Source: an uncultured Candidatus Competibacteraceae bacterium (GTDB lineage: Bacteria > Pseudomonadota > Gammaproteobacteria > Competibacterales > Competibacteraceae). From it: a DNA stretch of 64,000 nt. A program made the translations under genes and the position numbers. This document shows positions 27,124 through 35,772 of this stretch, one piece after another. The notes under the pieces were generated by a model that saw only the letters and a list, made by a program, of their open reading frames with translations, was not told the DNA's origin and did not search any database. The stretch is taken from positions 1 to 64,000 of the forward strand of contig CAIRMO010000077.1 of NCBI GenBank assembly GCA_903879705.1, given 5' to 3'. Numbering within the stretch: the first letter of the stretch is position 1; every line of letters starts with the position of its first letter.

Positions 27124-27414
27124 ATGAACATTAGCGCCATGTCCTCTGCCACAACAGGCATCGGATCGGCCATGGATCTGATGAGTCGCAGCGCCGGAGT
27201 TATCGCCAACCAGTCCGTGACCGCGTCGGCCGATCCGATGGCTGGACCAGCGTCCAATCAGCAAAATGGGGGTTCCCAGCTGATCACGCCGACCGGCGAC
27301 ATTACCAAGGCCTTGATCGATCAGCGTCAGGCGCTGACTATGTTCAATGCAAACGCCAAAGTGATCCGGGCTGACGGCCAAATGATCGGCAGCCTGCTCG
27401 ATGCACGAGCCTGA
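27124..27414 (+). CDS. Small protein similar to flagellar rod/hook C-terminal segments
   Basis: 96-aa protein with a strong GGGAGG ribosome-binding site 5 nt before the ATG. The C-terminus (DITKALIDQRQALTMFNANA, then KVIRADGQMIGSLLDARA) follows the pattern of the flagellar basal-body rod C-terminal helix, where an extended hydrophobic heptad run ends in MLGTLL-like sequence. The N-terminus MNISAMSSATTGIGSAMDL also resembles rod-protein starts. The middle part is short and low in complexity. No other flagellar gene is in the window. It may be a mini rod-like or motility-accessory protein; function unknown. Confidence 0.6.
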   Translation: MNISAMSSATTGIGSAMDLMSRSAGVIANQSVTASADPMAGPASNQQNGGSQLITPTGDITKALIDQRQALTMFNANAKVIRADGQMIGSLLDARA

Positions 27415-27642
27415 ATCACGAAAACCGTCAGATCCATTTACCCAGCCGATCAGACCGTCAGTTGTCAGTGTGGTCAGCTACACTCTGATTCGCCGTTTAG
27501 TCCAGGATGGCAGACGATCTTTCCGACCGGCCCATTCAACGGTCAGCGCTCCCCCGTGTGCCTCGCCTCCATCCGCATCGGGGAACCATCGGCTACTGAC
27601 GGTTCCGCAAACCACGGAAATGGGGGACAGGCCTGAACGGTT

Positions 27643-27918
27643 ATGCCCAACTTAAAGGATTCCGACCCATGCCCGACCCGCAGTTTGCCCCTCTTCCCAA
27701 TCACCGCCGTTTTCCGACTGCACTGCTGGCCGGCTCCACTGCGCTGGCTTTCGGTGACCCGGGCAGTCCCCGCTTGGTGTGCGCCGCCGCTGTTGACCAT
27801 TGACGTGTGGGAACACGCCTACCATCCGGATTATCAGAACCGGCGGCCCGATGATGTCGCCGCGGTGCTGGACGGACTGATCAACCGGGAGTTCGCCGCG
27901 AACAACCTGGCGGCCTGA
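27643..27918 (+). pseudogene. Superoxide dismutase (Fe/Mn) C-terminal remnant
   Basis: The last 40 or so codons encode [20 protein letters not shown], then [20 protein letters not shown]. This is the C-terminal Fe/Mn-SOD block that includes the Asp and His metal ligands of DVWEHAY. A preceding LRWLSV matches the W-x-WL strand of the same family. Everything N-terminal, including the first two His ligands, is absent. The first 30 codons ([18 protein letters not shown]) are unrelated. It ends 29 nt before the acyl-CoA ligase gene. It could be translated as a 91-aa protein but cannot be a working SOD. Confidence 0.75.
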
Positions 27919-27946
27919 CGTTTCACAATGGATTAAGGGGTAACGC

Positions 27947-29470
27947 ATGTATATCGGTGATTATCTTGGCCGGCGGGCAATCTACAGTCCGGAGGCGCTG
28001 GCGATCGTGGACGCCGGCAAGGCCCCGGAACTGCGATTGACTTATGCCCGGATGAACGAACGCGCCAACCGACTGGCTAACGCGCTGTCCGCCGCCGGCA
28101 TCGGCAAGGGCGACCGGGTGGCGATGCTGGCCCTGGACGGCGTGGAGCATCTCGACCTGCTGTTCGCCTGTGGCAAGTTGGGCGCGATTCATACTGCGCT
28201 CAACTGGCGACTGCACTGGCGCGAATTGCAACACATTCTGGCCGACGTGACCCCGACGGTGCTGATTTACGACGATTCGTTCCGTGACCGCGTTGCGCAA
28301 CTGGCGCAGGCGGAGACTCCGGTGCGTTGCTGGATTCACCTGGACGGAACCGGGGTTCCCGGCAGTCTGGAGTTCAACGCGCTGCTGGCGGGTTCGCCCG
28401 TCACTCCTTGCCACTGCGAAACGCTGGGGGAAGAAGACATCGCGGCGATCGTCTTCACCGGCGGCACAACCGGCCTGCCCAAGGGAGCGCGCATCAGCCA
28501 CCGCCAGATCGCCTGGAACAGCCTCAACACGCTGATTCATGACCTGGGGCACGGCGACGTGTATTTGAACGTATTCCCGATGTTTCACATTGGCGGGCTG
28601 TTTGTCTACACCCTGCCGCAGATCGTTGTCGGCGGGACCACGGTATTGATGAAACGCTTTGATCCGGAGCGGGTGTTGCGGCTGATCGAACGGGAACGGG
28701 CAACGATCTTTGCCGCGGTGCCGGCGATGTATCAGATGCTGACTCAGACCCCGGCCTGGGCCGAGGCGAATTTGAGTTCGTTGCGATTCTGCACCAGCGG
28801 CGGCGCACCCTTGCCCGTTCCCCTGATTGAGCAATACACCCGCGAAAAAGGTGTCCGGTTCAAGCAGGGCTTCGGCATGACCGAATTCGGGCCAGGGCTG
28901 TTCGCGCTGGCACCCGAAGACGCGATCCGCAAGGCCGGCAGCATTGGCCGGCCCAATTTCTATGTCGACGCCCGGATCGTCGATGCCAATAACCAGCCGC
29001 TGGGACCGAATCAGGTTGGCGAACTGGTGCTAAAAGGACCCAGCATCGCCTCCGGCTATTTCAACAGCGCCGCCGCCTGGGCGGAGGTCATCGATGCCGA
29101 CGGCTGGTTTCACACAGGCGATCTGGCTCGTTACGACGAAGACTGGTATTTCACCATCGTCGACCGGCTGAAAGACCTGTTCATTTCCGGCGGCGAGAAT
29201 GTCTATCCGGCGGAAATCGAAGCGGCGCTATACCGCCATCCAGCGGTGTTTCAGTGCGCGGTGGTCGGCATCCCGGACCCAAAATGGGGCGAGGTTGGCA
29301 AGGCATTCGTAGCGCTCAAGCCAGACGAAACCGCCAGCGCCGAGGAACTGCTGGCGCATCTCAGCGACTGCCTGGCCCGTTACAAAATTCCCTGTCAGGT
29401 CGAGTTTCTGCCAGCGCTGCCCATTTCCGCAGCGGGCAAAGTGCTGCGGCGGGAGTTGCGTGAACGCTGA
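27947..29470 (+). CDS. Acyl-CoA synthetase (AMP-forming, ANL superfamily)
   Basis: 507-aa AMP-dependent acyl-CoA ligase that activates a fatty or aromatic acid with ATP and CoA, cytoplasmic. The P-loop-like motif is VFTGGTTGLPKGARISH. The adenylate motif GFGMTEFGPG, the hinge region TGDLARYDEDWYFTIVDRLKD, SGGENVYPAEIEAAL and the C-terminal catalytic lysine in ISAAGKVLRREL are all present. Length and motifs fit medium/long-chain ligases of the FadD3/FadD13 type. Neighbours give no pathway clue. Substrate undetermined. Confidence 0.9.
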   Translation: MYIGDYLGRRAIYSPEALAIVDAGKAPELRLTYARMNERANRLANALSAAGIGKGDRVAMLALDGVEHLDLLFACGKLGAIHTALNWRLHWRELQHILADVTPTVLIYDDSFRDRVAQLAQAETPVRCWIHLDGTGVPGSLEFNALLAGSPVTPCHCETLGEEDIAAIVFTGGTTGLPKGARISHRQIAWNSLNTLIHDLGHGDVYLNVFPMFHIGGLFVYTLPQIVVGGTTVLMKRFDPERVLRLIERERATIFAAVPAMYQMLTQTPAWAEANLSSLRFCTSGGAPLPVPLIEQYTREKGVRFKQGFGMTEFGPGLFALAPEDAIRKAGSIGRPNFYVDARIVDANNQPLGPNQVGELVLKGPSIASGYFNSAAAWAEVIDADGWFHTGDLARYDEDWYFTIVDRLKDLFISGGENVYPAEIEAALYRHPAVFQCAVVGIPDPKWGEVGKAFVALKPDETASAEELLAHLSDCLARYKIPCQVEFLPALPISAAGKVLRRELRER

Positions 29471-29659
29471 CCAAAGCCAGTGCAAGAGACGGTCTAAAAA
29501 TTAAATCCTTGATCTGCATCATAGTAGAGCCGGTTCCATATTAAATTTTCCTTCAAAATCAATGGCGAAGTTTTCGACAGTCTCATAGAGCAGGACGGGG
29601 TAGTTTAGCGCGGGCGCGGATCGTTTTCGTGTTGCCGTCCCGAACCGCGACCGTCCCGC

Positions 29660-31978
29660 TTACCCCGCCGCCAGCCGCGCCTGCTCCTTGAGGTCTTTCT
29701 TGCGCTGTTGCGCCCGCTTTTCGTAACTCGCCCGATTCTTGGTGCAAACCAGACCATAGGGACGCCCGCGCTGCTCGGTCACACAATCGACATCGCAACC
29801 ATTGCTCCGAATCGATTCCTCCACATGACTACGCTCGGCTTGGGCAGCTTTAAGAGTCCAGCTTTTGCAGGCAGGATCGGCCAGAAAGCCGCTGAGTTCA
29901 GTGCAATGGACGCACGGGCAAGTGATCGCGCTGGCTCGCTTCCAATCGCGAGGCGGCTCCAGCGGTTCGGCGATCCGGGTATTCAGATGTGCCAGCGCCG
30001 CACCGCGCAATCGTTGCACCGCCGTCCCGTCCCGCACCGCCGCCCGGTCGGTCAAAGTCAAGGCGGCGGGTACGATCACCTCGTCCAGCCCATAGGTTTT
30101 CGGCCAAGCCAGCAAATACTCCACCGCCCGGTCGGCCCGCGCCGGATCCAGGAGACTCAGCGCGGTTAGCACATCAACCACGAAACCCGGCGTTACCTCC
30201 GACCGGGATCGCCTGCGCTGCTGCTCAAGTGGCGGCTCCCGCGCTGGATCACCGGGCATCGCCTGGATCAGCGCAATAGCGGCGGGAATCAAATCGACAG
30301 TGCGCCGGGCATCCCGCGCTTCGATGGCGCAGCGCATCAGCAGATCGCCGCAGGCAGCAAGGGCTTTCGCCCCGTTCCGGATCATGATGCGTTCGATTAG
30401 TTCGGCCACTTGGACCGGAGGCAACAAGCCGGCAGCCTGCATCAAAGCCGGGTTGTCGCTCTTGCCATAATCACCCGCCGCGGAAATATCGCTCAGAACA
30501 GCCACTATGCGCTCCGGATCGTTCAGCCAGGTCAAAGCGTTCAGCATCCTCGTGGCAGCGCTGTCGGACCCATCCTGCCAAGTGCCGCGGTCTTGCAGCG
30601 GCCAGGTCTGCAACATGTGACCAGCCAGTTCATGCGCCTCGCACCACAGCGACGATGTCGGATTTTTGCCACTCGCGATCCAGCCCTCGGTCAGTTCTTC
30701 CAGATAAGGCAAAGTAGCGGACAGCCCAGGCTGATTCAGCACCGCCAGCCACTGTCGACGCGGCCACAGCACCAGCGCCGCCCGGCGATAGGTGCGATCA
30801 AAGGATGCGCCTTCATTACCGGTCGCTTCCTGAAAATGCAGTTCATCCGGTTCCAGGCCATCAAAAGCATTAGGCGGGCAGAGTTCCTGCTCATCAAACG
30901 GAAAATCCCCCCATGTAGGCCGTTTACCATTAACGCCTCGCCATTGGGAGATCGTGGTTTCGTGATCAAAAATCTCGCCCACCTCAAATTGATCGTTATT
31001 GTCGTGGTGATGATCGTCATCCCGCCAGCGCCGGCGACGCGACCGGTAATAATCACCGTTGTATTCCGCGCTACCGCTTTCCGAAATCGACACCCGCGCC
31101 AGATACACATCGCAATCGGCCTGTTTTGCCGCATCGACCAGTACGGCCACCGTTGCGGTATCCGCTCCTTTCAGGGCGTCGAAATCCAGTTCCGCTTCGG
31201 TGTAAACGTGTTCCAGGCAGTACAGCAGTTTGACGGGCGCGTCGCTGTCTGGCTGCGCCAACTCCGCCGCCCACTGGCGCAACAGCGCGGCAGCCTGAGC
31301 CTGCTCATTCGCGTAGTTGGGCGGTTGCGGCACCGGGTCGTTGCCGCGCCGCAGCAGGTTGTAAATCAGCGTCAGCCGGCACCCGGAGGTAATCGGCAGT
31401 ACTTCGTGCATGCAGTCGGCGTAGAACGCTGCGAAGGCGACTTCCGACGGTTCCTCGCAACGCAACTCAAGCCGCTCCTCCCGGTCCAGGTGGCACACGA
31501 TCAGTTCGCCGCCCTCGTAGATTGAGGGCAACACGATGACCAGGGTGGCAAACATGCCTGGCGCTTTCTCAGTGTCACGGTGGCTGACAAAAAAGCTGCC
31601 CTCGTCGTAAATCAACAGCTTGTAAAGTTCGGCCGCAACCCGCCCGGTCACCCCCAGACTGGCGGCGGACCAGGTAACGATGTTGGTCAGGGTCTGGGTC
31701 CAGCCCACGCCTTCCAGGTGAACCCGGGCTTCTTCGATCTGCCAGGTACGGCGCACTTGCGTATCGACCAGGGTTTCCGCGCCGCGTCCGTAAGGAGCCT
31801 GTTCCGCAACCGCGATCAGTTGCTGCACCTGCACCGGCAGCACCGGCAGGGCAATCGGGCCGACTCCATCAACTGTCAGGCGGGGCGCGGATAGTTCGGT
31901 TATACCGGAAGCGTAAAAATCGCCCGGCCGCTGCACGGTACTTAGCGCCTTGGCCAGCTCGGTGGTGATCAATGACAT
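29660..31978 (-). CDS. Large 2OG-Fe(II) dioxygenase with C-terminal extension
   Basis: 772-aa protein. The N-terminal third is a prolyl-4-hydroxylase-like 2OG-Fe(II) domain: iron ligands H133 and D135 (SHRDTEK) and H191 (CMHEVLP), with R201 (SGCRLTL) for 2-oxoglutarate. A Leu/Ala-rich helical region follows (about 430-690). The C-terminus has a Cys/His-rich patch (CPCVHC, later CDVDC and VC, about 695-760), possibly a metal-binding module, and a Lys/Arg-rich tail. The start ATG follows GAGGAG and AAGGAG in tandem. It lies 36 nt downstream of the amylase gene, so the two are likely co-transcribed. The hydroxylated target is unknown. Confidence 0.78.
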   Translation of the reverse strand: MSLITTELAKALSTVQRPGDFYASGITELSAPRLTVDGVGPIALPVLPVQVQQLIAVAEQAPYGRGAETLVDTQVRRTWQIEEARVHLEGVGWTQTLTNIVTWSAASLGVTGRVAAELYKLLIYDEGSFFVSHRDTEKAPGMFATLVIVLPSIYEGGELIVCHLDREERLELRCEEPSEVAFAAFYADCMHEVLPITSGCRLTLIYNLLRRGNDPVPQPPNYANEQAQAAALLRQWAAELAQPDSDAPVKLLYCLEHVYTEAELDFDALKGADTATVAVLVDAAKQADCDVYLARVSISESGSAEYNGDYYRSRRRRWRDDDHHHDNNDQFEVGEIFDHETTISQWRGVNGKRPTWGDFPFDEQELCPPNAFDGLEPDELHFQEATGNEGASFDRTYRRAALVLWPRRQWLAVLNQPGLSATLPYLEELTEGWIASGKNPTSSLWCEAHELAGHMLQTWPLQDRGTWQDGSDSAATRMLNALTWLNDPERIVAVLSDISAAGDYGKSDNPALMQAAGLLPPVQVAELIERIMIRNGAKALAACGDLLMRCAIEARDARRTVDLIPAAIALIQAMPGDPAREPPLEQQRRRSRSEVTPGFVVDVLTALSLLDPARADRAVEYLLAWPKTYGLDEVIVPAALTLTDRAAVRDGTAVQRLRGAALAHLNTRIAEPLEPPRDWKRASAITCPCVHCTELSGFLADPACKSWTLKAAQAERSHVEESIRSNGCDVDCVTEQRGRPYGLVCTKNRASYEKRAQQRKKDLKEQARLAAG

Positions 31979-32014
31979 CGATTTTCTCCTTAATCTCCTC
32001 AGTGAATTAGCGGG

Positions 32015-34150
32015 TTAGCGCAGATAAACTCCGTCTTCGCCGATTTTACCTGGGCCGTCGAGAACGTAGATACCGGCAGAGTTGCCCTGAACATGGAAGG
32101 ACAAATTGCCATTGCCGACCTGAACCTCGCGGCCGCTTACTACATCGCGGTAAACCCCGTTCCAGACTCCGCCGACGCTGATGTGCTGATTGCCGCCTAT
32201 CGCCAGTCCGACCACTGCATAACTGCCGCTGTCCTCATGGTGACGGACAAAGCTCAACCCGTTGCCCCATTCGTTGATTTGACTCATGGGCGCTTTTTGC
32301 AGGGCGGGAATGACGCGCCGAATCTGATTGAGCCGTTTGAGGTGCTGATAGAGCGGATGGCTTTGGGTCTGGGCCATCCGCTCGTCGGTCAAATGATCGC
32401 CGAAATAGGCGCGACCGGTTTGATCCAGGGTGTCGTCGTTGCCGATCACATCCTGCGGCGCGCCTTTCATGAATTCGATTTCCTCACCGTAATACAGGCA
32501 GGGAATACCACGCACCGTCCACAACAGGTTATAAGCCGCCGCCGCCATCCACTGCTCACCCTTGAAGCGGAAGCGAAAATCGTTGTCCGGGCCAACATCG
32601 TGATTTTGCAGGAAGGTCACTAATTCCGTGGCGTTGCCATAAATCCAGTCCATTTCCAACACGCGCCCAACTCCATCATAACTGCCCCGGCTAAGATTAT
32701 CGCGGAAGGTGGAGAACAAGCCAAAATCGAGTTGCGGGAAACCGGAATCGCCGCCGGAATTGGGATCGCGGGGATCGTGGCCAAGTCGCGTATACCACCA
32801 CGGACGGATAAAAGATGGGCCATTATCGCCGCCGCCCATATCGCCCCAGCCATAGCCCTTGACCAGATTCTCGCCGAAGACGAACAGGCCGGGTTTATGC
32901 GTTTTCCAGGCGTTGACATACTCCAGCAGGTTATCGCGGGGAACGTGTTTAACGGTATCAAGCCGCAGCGCATCGACGCCCATGTCGAGATAGTGGTTAA
33001 TCGAGCCGATCAGATAATCCTTGACGTTCTGGCGGTCGGTGGCAAGATTGATGCAGTCGCCGGCGATATGCTTCAACTGTACTGCCGCGCTTTCCCAGTC
33101 GCCGCCGCAGATAAAGCCGTGCTGCATATACCAGTCAGGATCGAGCGTCTGGGCGTCAATGCCGAAGAAACGGCCCGGATTATAGCCAGGCTGGGGAATG
33201 GTCTCGCCGGTTTTCGGATCAACCAGTGAAACTTTGCCATTTGGATCGGTGTTATGCCGCTCCTGATACCAGTCCGGCGCGACCGGATTATCAATGTCAT
33301 CGCGGTTCAACCAGGCGTAATTGCCGAGATTGCCTTGATAGGGACCGTGATTCACCCGGCCCGATTCGGAACCTTGCGGGACGTAGTATTTAATCGGCAG
33401 ATGGTCAATATGCACCTTGCCGCGAATCCCGTATTGGCAGGAATGATTAACCACCACATCCTGAATAATCTTGAGGCCACGTTGATGCGCCTCGTCGATC
33501 AAATTCTGATAGGTCGCATCCGGCGATTCCAGGCGGGGATCAATCCGGGTCCAGTCGTAAGCGTGATAACCATGGTAATCCAGGCCACTGCGATTCTCGA
33601 CCGGCGGCGTGATCCAGATCGCGGTAAAACCGAGATCGCGGATGTAGTCCAGACGCTGAATCAGACCCTTGAAATCCCCGCGCCAATGCGGGTCTTCCGG
33701 CTGGCCGGTCTGGCGGTTGAACTTGATCCGGTCGCGGCAAAAAAAGCTGATTGACGGATCGCCCTCGTAAAAGCGGGCGGTTAGCAGGAAATAAATAGTC
33801 TCCTCGCGGAAATCCTTGCCTGATGGCGTGAGGGACACGGGGCGCGGGGAGCGCGGGGCAACAATGGCTGCCGAAGCGTCCAGGCGTTGGTCATACCATT
33901 GACCGTCCCGATAGAACCCATCCCGGTCCCGCCGTAAATCGCTGGTTTGGCAACCCTGGTTATCGTTGAACAGAAGATCGACCGCGCTGATGCCATTAAA
34001 GCAGTAAACGAACCAGCCCTCGTCTTCCATGATCATTGCGACGCCAGGCCAGGCTGAAGCGCGGCCACCCGGCTGGGCATTCCAATAATGAATATGGACG
34101 GTATCCGCCCAGTCGGCGGGTTTCTGGAAGTAAAGCGTCAGTTGAGACAT
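32015..34150 (-). CDS. GH13 alpha-amylase with N-terminal starch-binding module
   Basis: 711-aa glycoside hydrolase family 13 enzyme acting on alpha-1,4-glucans. No signal peptide is present, so it is probably cytoplasmic and would work on glycogen or maltodextrins. Residues 1-90 form a CBM26-like starch-binding module (LTLYFQKPADWADTVHIHYW, then GWFVYCFNG). The catalytic (beta/alpha)8 barrel has DVVVNH (231-236), nucleophile D398 in DALRLDTVKH, acid/base E427 in VFGENL, and D518 in LQNHDVG. A beta-sandwich domain C ends the protein. The 2OG oxygenase follows on the same strand. Confidence 0.92.
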   Translation of the reverse strand: MSQLTLYFQKPADWADTVHIHYWNAQPGGRASAWPGVAMIMEDEGWFVYCFNGISAVDLLFNDNQGCQTSDLRRDRDGFYRDGQWYDQRLDASAAIVAPRSPRPVSLTPSGKDFREETIYFLLTARFYEGDPSISFFCRDRIKFNRQTGQPEDPHWRGDFKGLIQRLDYIRDLGFTAIWITPPVENRSGLDYHGYHAYDWTRIDPRLESPDATYQNLIDEAHQRGLKIIQDVVVNHSCQYGIRGKVHIDHLPIKYYVPQGSESGRVNHGPYQGNLGNYAWLNRDDIDNPVAPDWYQERHNTDPNGKVSLVDPKTGETIPQPGYNPGRFFGIDAQTLDPDWYMQHGFICGGDWESAAVQLKHIAGDCINLATDRQNVKDYLIGSINHYLDMGVDALRLDTVKHVPRDNLLEYVNAWKTHKPGLFVFGENLVKGYGWGDMGGGDNGPSFIRPWWYTRLGHDPRDPNSGGDSGFPQLDFGLFSTFRDNLSRGSYDGVGRVLEMDWIYGNATELVTFLQNHDVGPDNDFRFRFKGEQWMAAAAYNLLWTVRGIPCLYYGEEIEFMKGAPQDVIGNDDTLDQTGRAYFGDHLTDERMAQTQSHPLYQHLKRLNQIRRVIPALQKAPMSQINEWGNGLSFVRHHEDSGSYAVVGLAIGGNQHISVGGVWNGVYRDVVSGREVQVGNGNLSFHVQGNSAGIYVLDGPGKIGEDGVYLR

Positions 34151-34214
34151 TTAGGTGGGATTCCAAGGCAGAGAGAACGGTAGAAAGACTAAAGTGAAAC
34201 GCCATCAGCGCAAA

Positions 34215-34768
34215 TCAAACAGGCGTCACCCCGACTCCATAGATCGCCAAGGTGGCATCACGAGAAAGCGCTTCATCGGTTTTACCAGCGACTGCACGAT
34301 CATGATGCGATCGGATGAATCGTTGTGAATCGACGGCAGGCTATTGACCATCGCCGTGTACCGCTAGGTCACCAGCAGTTCCCGGTAGCCGGCCTGGGCA
34401 AATAATACCAATTTCCAGTAGGTTTTCGCATTTAGCTCTCCCGGGTTCCGTCATTCCCGCGAATGCGGGAATCCAGTCAGCCGCTGAAAAATCTGGATAC
34501 CCGCTTTCGCGGGTATGACGAACGGGGTGGTTTTTGATCTGAAAAAGATAAAATCTATCGGGGAAACCGTATAACTTGGCCGCGCGTACCCAGATCGGCA
34601 TGTCGCCTCGCTTCAGCGCGTATTTGATGGCAACCTCCCAAACCGAGGCGGCGCTAGCATAAATCCCGTTCGTCAGGTTTTCAATCAGTCGTTGCGCCAA
34701 GCCCCCCAAGGACGGGTGGAACCGATCAAGGCACAGAGCGCGATCTGGGTGTCGAGTAACAAACAGAC
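34215..34768 (-). pseudogene. VapC-type PIN-domain toxin gene, broken
   Basis: PIN-domain fragments appear in order but in different frames. LLLDTQIALCALIGSTRPWG carries the first catalytic Asp. After a frame change comes GIYASAASVWEVAIKYALKR with the second acidic site. A palindromic repeat interrupts the gene (34450-34519). Beyond it come AGYRELLVT, an in-frame stop, SLPSIHNDSSDRIMI (third acidic block), and after another shift DEALSRDATLAIYGV. At least two frameshifts, one stop and the repeat make it non-functional. A 51-codon gene lies immediately upstream, where a cognate antitoxin would sit. Confidence 0.8.
34450..34519. repeat. Dispersed palindromic repeat (27-bp arms)
   Basis: Arms at 34450-34476 and 34493-34519 pair across a 16-nt loop. 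Twenty-four of 27 positions are complementary, and the arms are themselves made of a smaller palindrome (cccgcgaatgcggg and cccgctttcgcggg). Read through, such units give peptides like RESGYPDF and WIPAFAGMT, a well-known mark of this dispersed proteobacterial repeat family. Here the unit sits inside the dead PIN-domain gene. Confidence 0.85.
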
Positions 34769-34924
34769 TTAATGATTCCCCAAAAACAGGGCGATTACCT
34801 CGGCGTTGTGCCGGTCGAGGAAATTGCCTTGAGTATTTACGGTTGTCGATACCGGGATATTAAATGAATACTCCTCACCGGGAGTAATATTCAGAGCCGA
34901 TTCCAGCTTATCCCCAAGGCGCAT
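34769..34924 (-). CDS. Small protein (51 aa), possible antitoxin
   Basis: Short intact frame, MRLGDKLESALNITPGEEYS to the end EVIALFLGNH, ending exactly where the VapC-type remnant begins and in the same orientation. This is the usual position of an antitoxin gene, but the sequence does not look like VapB, Phd or YefM, so the function is inferred from position alone. It may equally be the truncated end of a longer gene. The ribosome-binding site is weak. Confidence 0.4.
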   Translation of the reverse strand: MRLGDKLESALNITPGEEYSFNIPVSTTVNTQGNFLDRHNAEVIALFLGNH

Positions 34925-35082
34925 TTATGAACATCACCCACATCATCCGCTTGGACAAAGCCCCGCTTCCCCCACCCGGCGGCGCACGATCAACGACCAG
35001 ACCCGCGGCCACACCGAGGCCGCCGGCGCACACGAACTGGTGCTGTTCCAAGGCCTGTCGCCATAACCAGCCCGATCCTGCC

Positions 35083-35772
35083 ATGCCTACTATTCTGGTC
35101 GTTGATGACGATCCTCACATCCGCGAAGTGATCAGTTTTGCTTTGCAAAAGGCCGGCTTCGCCACGCTGGAGGCTGAGAACGGGGCACAAGCGCTGACCC
35201 GGTTCCAGGAGGCCAACCCGGATCTGGTGGTGCTGGACATCGTCATGCCCGAGCTGGATGGGACCGAGGTGTGCAAGGCGTTGCGCCGAACCAGCGCGGT
35301 TCCCATCGTGTTTCTGTCCTCGCGTGACGATGAAGTGGATCGCATTCTCGGGCTGGAGTTGGGCGGCGACGACTATGTGACCAAGCCGTTCAGCCCCCGC
35401 GAACTGACCGCGCGAGTGCGGGCCATTCTGCGGCGCGGCAAGGGCGAAGCGCCGGACGGGGTCGCTGCGGGCGAACACCGGATGGAACACGGGCGGTTGC
35501 GGCTGGATCTGGATCGCTACACCGCGTTTTGGCAGGACCAGGAGGTGGTGCTGACCCTCACCGAGTTCGGCATTCTGCGGACTCTGCTCGGTCATCCGGG
35601 CAAGGTGTTCAACCGCGATCAATTGATGGATGGCAGCTATCAGGACTACCGGGTAGTCAGCGACCGCACCATCGACAGTCATGTCCGCCGGGTGCGCGCC
35701 AAGTTTAAAGCGATGGGCGCGGATCCCATTGAAACGCTGCATGGCATCGGCTACCGGTTGGGGATTTGTTGA
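35083..35772 (+). CDS. OmpR-family response regulator
   Basis: 229-aa two-component response regulator. Receiver domain: acidic pair in VVDDD (D8-D10), phospho-acceptor D52 in VVLDIVMPELDG, conserved K101 in DDYVTKPFSPREL. The C-terminal winged-helix DNA-binding domain carries LTLTEFGILRTLLGHPG and the recognition helix SDRTIDSHVRRVRAKF, similar to CreB/ChvI-type regulators. ATG 35083 was chosen because the longer frame from 34927 adds 52 residues with no match to the family. Its stop codon abuts the kinase start codon with no gap, so the pair is co-translated. Target genes unknown. Confidence 0.9.
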   Translation: MPTILVVDDDPHIREVISFALQKAGFATLEAENGAQALTRFQEANPDLVVLDIVMPELDGTEVCKALRRTSAVPIVFLSSRDDEVDRILGLELGGDDYVTKPFSPRELTARVRAILRRGKGEAPDGVAAGEHRMEHGRLRLDLDRYTAFWQDQEVVLTLTEFGILRTLLGHPGKVFNRDQLMDGSYQDYRVVSDRTIDSHVRRVRAKFKAMGADPIETLHGIGYRLGIC

